9,329 nt of DNA, taken from contig CAZNDM010000108.1 of NCBI GenBank assembly GCA_964571845.1, positions 1 to 9,329 on the forward strand. The letters are read 5' to 3'. This DNA comes from WFZT01 sp964571845 (lineage in GTDB: Bacteria; Hydrothermota; Hydrothermia; B15-G9; WFZT01). Shown in pieces: positions 6,661-9,329 of this stretch (position 1 is the first letter of the stretch; each line of letters opens with the position of its first letter). The translations under genes and the position numbers were made by a program. The notes below the pieces were generated by a model. It did not search any database, was not told where the DNA came from, and saw nothing but the letters and a program-made list of their open reading frames with translations.

Positions 6661-7432
6661 CACTGACCTCCTGAGTCTCGTTTAATGCCCTGTAAACATA
6701 ACCTGTAATCGCATTTATCAATCCTCTGACCGTATGATCCTGAGCCACGATATGAGGCTCAAACCCCTCCTTTAAAATAGTCCCTGCCGTTACAGGTCCA
6801 ATTGCTGCAACTGTGGTTTTGCTAAAGTATCCACGCGGGTCTATTCCTGCTGTCTTTATGATGTTTAAAAATGACCTGAATGTCGAACTGCTTGTAAATG
6901 TGGAAAAATCCGGAACGGGTGAAAGTTTTTCCCGTACCTCGTGCGGAGAGTATTTTTTCTCAATCGTGTCATAAATCGGGATTTCTTTCACAAAAACTCC
7001 TCTGTTCTCAAGACCAAGGCGTAGATCCGGTGGTGCGATCTTCGCCCTGAGAAGTAAAACCCTGTCTCCCCGTGTAACCGGTAACGATTTCGCTATTTTT
7101 TTCGCTGTAAATTCATCTGGTACAAAATCAACATGGCCATTCCGTTTTCTTATTTCTCTTGCCGTTGCAGGTCCAATTGCGCAGAACTTGACACTATGGT
7201 TTTTTACAAATTCAAAGGCAAATCTTACACCGTTGGCACTTGTGAATACGATCCAGTCAAATTTTTCTTCCAGTGATTTTTTAAGCTTATCCACGAAGTT
7301 GAGGGGTTTTATGTCAATTACCGGTAATAAAACAGGGACTCCGCCATATTCTCTTACCATAGTCTCAAACTCCTCTCCCTGTATGCTGGGTCTCGTAATC
7401 AGAATTTTCTTACCTTTTAGCGTATCAGCCAA
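6650..7432 (-). CDS. hemD: Uroporphyrinogen III synthase
   Basis: HemD closes linear hydroxymethylbilane to uroporphyrinogen III with inversion of ring D. The family is poorly conserved, but the 260-residue length and two-lobed pattern fit: ILITRP near the N-terminus (10-15), DWIVFTSANGVRFAF (59-73), a CAIGP segment (84-88), FVPDEFTAKKIAKSL, then FTSSSTFRSFL in the second half and AAIGPVTAG followed by HTVRGLINAI near the end. It is a stand-alone HemD, not fused to a uroporphyrinogen methyltransferase as in many anaerobes. The start is a TTG at 7432; an in-frame TAA lies just upstream and there is no ATG or GTG nearby. GGGAG inside the end of hemC sits about 9 nt before it. The gene overlaps hemC by 8 nt and hemB by 11 nt. 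Position between hemC and hemB supports the call strongly. Confidence 0.95.
   Translation of the reverse strand: MADTLKGKKILITRPSIQGEEFETMVREYGGVPVLLPVIDIKPLNFVDKLKKSLEEKFDWIVFTSANGVRFAFEFVKNHSVKFCAIGPATAREIRKRNGHVDFVPDEFTAKKIAKSLPVTRGDRVLLLRAKIAPPDLRLGLENRGVFVKEIPIYDTIEKKYSPHEVREKLSPVPDFSTFTSSSTFRSFLNIIKTAGIDPRGYFSKTTVAAIGPVTAGTILKEGFEPHIVAQDHTVRGLINAITGYVYRALNETQEVSDVT
6667..6672 (-). promoter_or_regulatory. Ribosome binding site of hemB
   Basis: AGGAGG lies inside the last codons of hemD, 6 nt from the ATG at 6660 and only 3 nt from the in-frame GTG at 6663. This spacing decides for the ATG. It is a full consensus site, consistent with bacterial translation signals. Confidence 0.8.
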
Positions 7433-8342
7433 TTTTTCTTTCTCCCATTAATGTGCCTACGAGATCAAGAGCGCCCTTTTTTATCAATGCTTCTGCAAGT
7501 TCAAGGCCAAGTATGCGGCCCTTTTTCAATTCACCTTTTATGCTTGAAGTGATGGCATGTGATCCGTCTGGAGAGAAAATAGCGGCGTTAACTTCAATAG
7601 TGCTTCCGTAAAAGGAGGTGAAGGCTCCTACCGGGGTTCTACAGCCAGCACCAATTCTGTTGAGAAATACCCTTTCTGCGAGTGTAGCGTAAAAATGGGC
7701 GTCCATATTGATCTTCTTCATCATGTCGATAATTTCTGTATCATCGAGTCTTGCTTCAATTCCGATAGCTCCCTGAGCAACTGCCGGATAAAAGAAGATT
7801 GGGTCAAAAATTTCTGTTACAACGCTATCCAGTCCCATTCTCTTTAGACCTGCATAGGCGAGGATAATTGCATCATACTCGCCGCTCTCTAATTTTCTTA
7901 ATCTTGTATCAACATTCCCCTTTATTGGTTTTATCCGGAGATCAGGCCTCAATTTCAGGACCTGGGCAACTCTTCGAGGGCTACCGGTTCCAATCACACT
8001 ATGAGGAGGCATTTCCATCAACCCTTTTCCATTTCGAGAGATGAAGGCATCTCTTACGTCTTCCCGAATAGGGACACTTACGATTCCGAGTCCGTCAGGC
8101 AGAGTGGTGGGCATATCCTTTAGACTGTGAATGGCAATATCGATTTCTCCCCTCAGAAGTGCGAGCTCAAGCTCTTTCACAAAAGCTCCCACAACACCGA
8201 TTTTTCCTCTGTCCCCGGTTGTCTTTACAATTTTCACTTCAAACTTCACATGCGGAAAGTTTTTCTTCAATATTTCAACAACCTGATTTGTCTGGATCAG
8301 GGCAAGTTTACTTCCACGGGTTCCAACTATGATTTTTCGCAC
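7425..8342 (-). other. hemC: HemC module of the fusion, with possible internal GTG start
   Basis: This part polymerises four porphobilinogens into hydroxymethylbilane on a dipyrromethane cofactor. Counting from the GTG at 8342, it has 305 residues, the size of a free HemC. It opens with VRKIIVGTRGSKLALIQTNQ, shows HSLKDMPT with catalytic Asp76, GTGSPRR (118-124) and KGNVDTRLRKL (141-151). The cofactor cysteine is Cys234 in GAGCRTPVG. The GTG stands exactly where free HemC proteins start, and AGGA lies 11 nt upstream (8354-8357), so a separate HemC could also be made from inside the fused frame. Boundaries of this module are inferred from family similarity. Confidence 0.85.
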
Positions 8343-9329
8343 ATGACGATGATTCCTACCGTTGTTTTTCACAAGTCCTTTGATTTCTTTTACAGAGCTG
8401 TGGAGAACTTTTTTCACGAGTCTCGAACTGAATCTTTCGATGATGTTCCTGTCTATTTGATGTCCAGATGCGAGCAGAACTTCGAGCTCTCTCAAGCGTG
8501 TCAATTCAGCCTGTTCGTGTATTTTCTTAATCACAGGGGTCACAGTTAGAACTCTCAACCATTCAATGAATTTTTCTGCCTCTTCGGAGATAATCTTTCT
8601 TGCTTTTGGTATCTCGCCTCCACGCCTTGTAAGCTCGTGAAATCTCATTTTTTTCAGGTCGTCAAGGTCAAAGACTTCAAGGTTCTCAAATGTTTTGACC
8701 TCTGGTGAGACATTGCGAGGGAAGCCAAGATCGATAATTGTTTGCGGCTTATCAGGTTTTTTCAGCAAATCCGGGAAAATTACCTGAGTATCCGTGGCTG
8801 TGACAATAACATCGGCCTGGTTGAGAGAATCGAGGTCGCCTGGTGTGATCGCCATCTGTTTTGCGAATTCGAGAGTTCTTTCGTGCGATGACGGCGAAAC
8901 AACAGAGATTCTCGAATACCCATGTTTTTTCAAAATTAGTATCAGGTTTCTTGCGATGGTGCCGGTTCCGACGATAAAGATATCGAGTTTATTGTTCTTC
9001 CCGTATTTTTTGTGAATCAGATTGTAAGCGATTGACGCAAAGGATATGTTGCCGTTTGAGATGTTTGTTTCTCTGCGTACCCTTTTTCCCGTTCTAAGAG
9101 CGCGAATCAGTAATTCTCTGAGGATTTTTCCGAGGGTCCCGGCTTCTTCTGCAATCTGAAAGGCCTCTTTTAACTGTCCGAGGATTTCATACTCTCCAAT
9201 AACCTGCGATTCGAGACCGGAGGCGATGGAGAAGAGGTGTTCAACTGCATCTCTGCCACGGTAAACTGAGATGTATTCAGACGGGACCCTTCCTTCAAAA
9301 AGAGTGATGGGCTCGTTCTTTTCACCGTA
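7425..9329 (-). CDS. hemA-hemC: Glutamyl-tRNA reductase fused to hydroxymethylbilane synthase (5' end cut off)
   Basis: One open frame of 634 visible residues runs from the right edge to TGA at 7425. Residues 1-329 are GluTR, which reduces glutamyl-tRNA(Glu) to glutamate-1-semialdehyde with NADPH. Visible parts are HLFSIASGLESQVIGE and ILGQLKEAF (from residue 31), GKRVRRETNIS, the Rossmann motif VGTGTIARNL, IDLGFPRNVSP and the helical dimerisation tail. About 70 N-terminal residues, including the catalytic cysteine, lie outside the window. After a linker of roughly a dozen residues comes hydroxymethylbilane synthase, about 305 residues. A start at TTG 8933 would cut GluTR inside its NADPH domain and should not be used, because the frame stays open and conserved upstream. 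B. subtilis has hemA, hemX, hemC as separate neighbours; here hemX is absent and A and C are joined. A lost stop codon by sequencing error is the main alternative to a true fusion. Confidence 0.92.
   Translation of the reverse strand, partial: YGEKNEPITLFEGRVPSEYISVYRGRDAVEHLFSIASGLESQVIGEYEILGQLKEAFQIAEEAGTLGKILRELLIRALRTGKRVRRETNISNGNISFASIAYNLIHKKYGKNNKLDIFIVGTGTIARNLILILKKHGYSRISVVSPSSHERTLEFAKQMAITPGDLDSLNQADVIVTATDTQVIFPDLLKKPDKPQTIIDLGFPRNVSPEVKTFENLEVFDLDDLKKMRFHELTRRGGEIPKARKIISEEAEKFIEWLRVLTVTPVIKKIHEQAELTRLRELEVLLASGHQIDRNIIERFSSRLVKKVLHSSVKEIKGLVKNNGRNHRHVRKIIVGTRGSKLALIQTNQVVEILKKNFPHVKFEVKIVKTTGDRGKIGVVGAFVKELELALLRGEIDIAIHSLKDMPTTLPDGLGIVSVPIREDVRDAFISRNGKGLMEMPPHSVIGTGSPRRVAQVLKLRPDLRIKPIKGNVDTRLRKLESGEYDAIILAYAGLKRMGLDSVVTEIFDPIFFYPAVAQGAIGIEARLDDTEIIDMMKKINMDAHFYATLAERVFLNRIGAGCRTPVGAFTSFYGSTIEVNAAIFSPDGSHAITSSIKGELKKGRILGLELAEALIKKGALDLVGTLMGERKIG

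Noticed and set aside
8127..8549. 140-codon open frame on the plus strand opposite hemA-hemC.
   Set aside because: It lies fully antisense to well-conserved GluTR/HemC sequence and its translation has no recognisable domain; it is a shadow frame.
8931..8933. TTG at 8933 as start of a shorter HemA-HemC protein.
   Set aside because: It falls within the Rossmann domain, and the frame upstream to the window edge encodes conserved GluTR sequence without a stop.

Overview
The window is one continuous block of tetrapyrrole (heme) biosynthesis genes, all on the minus strand, so transcription runs from high to low coordinates. In transcription order it reads: hemA-hemC as a single open frame (GluTR N-terminus cut off by the right edge), hemD, hemB, a 135-nt gap with a strong GC-rich palindrome, a radical SAM/SPASM gene, hemL, hemE, hemH and hemG/hemY (cgoX type, last few codons cut off by the left edge). 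No tRNA, rRNA, CRISPR array, insertion sequence or plus-strand gene could be supported.

The organism is most likely a bacterium. Shine-Dalgarno sites of GGAGG type precede several starts, and the genes match the bacterial hemAXCDBL and hemEHY sets; most archaea make heme by the siroheme (Ahb) route and lack hemE/hemY. Base composition looks moderate (mid-40s % GC by eye, not counted). The compact overlapping layout and Lys/Glu/Arg-rich proteins would fit a thermophile or an uncultivated deep lineage, but I cannot name a taxon.

How the genes work together: HemA (glutamyl-tRNA reductase) and HemL make 5-aminolevulinate. HemB, HemC and HemD convert it to uroporphyrinogen III, and HemE decarboxylates this to coproporphyrinogen III. 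The HemY-like oxidase and the HemH ferrochelatase both look like coproporphyrin-type (CgoX/CpfC) enzymes, which would give Fe-coproporphyrin III (coproheme). The usual last enzyme of that route, ChdC (HemQ), is not in the window; nor are HemN, HemF or CgdH. Instead a twin-cluster radical SAM/SPASM protein sits between hemB and hemL. It is related to AhbD, the enzyme that turns coproheme into heme b in the siroheme route. This suggests a hybrid pathway with a radical SAM final step, which is the main hypothesis here.

Layout has two modules. Upstream, hemAC-hemD-hemB overlap by 8 and 11 nt. After the palindrome, the five genes radical SAM-hemL-hemE-hemH-hemG are joined by four consecutive 4-nt ATGA stop/start overlaps, so the radical SAM gene is the translational lead of the late-pathway module.
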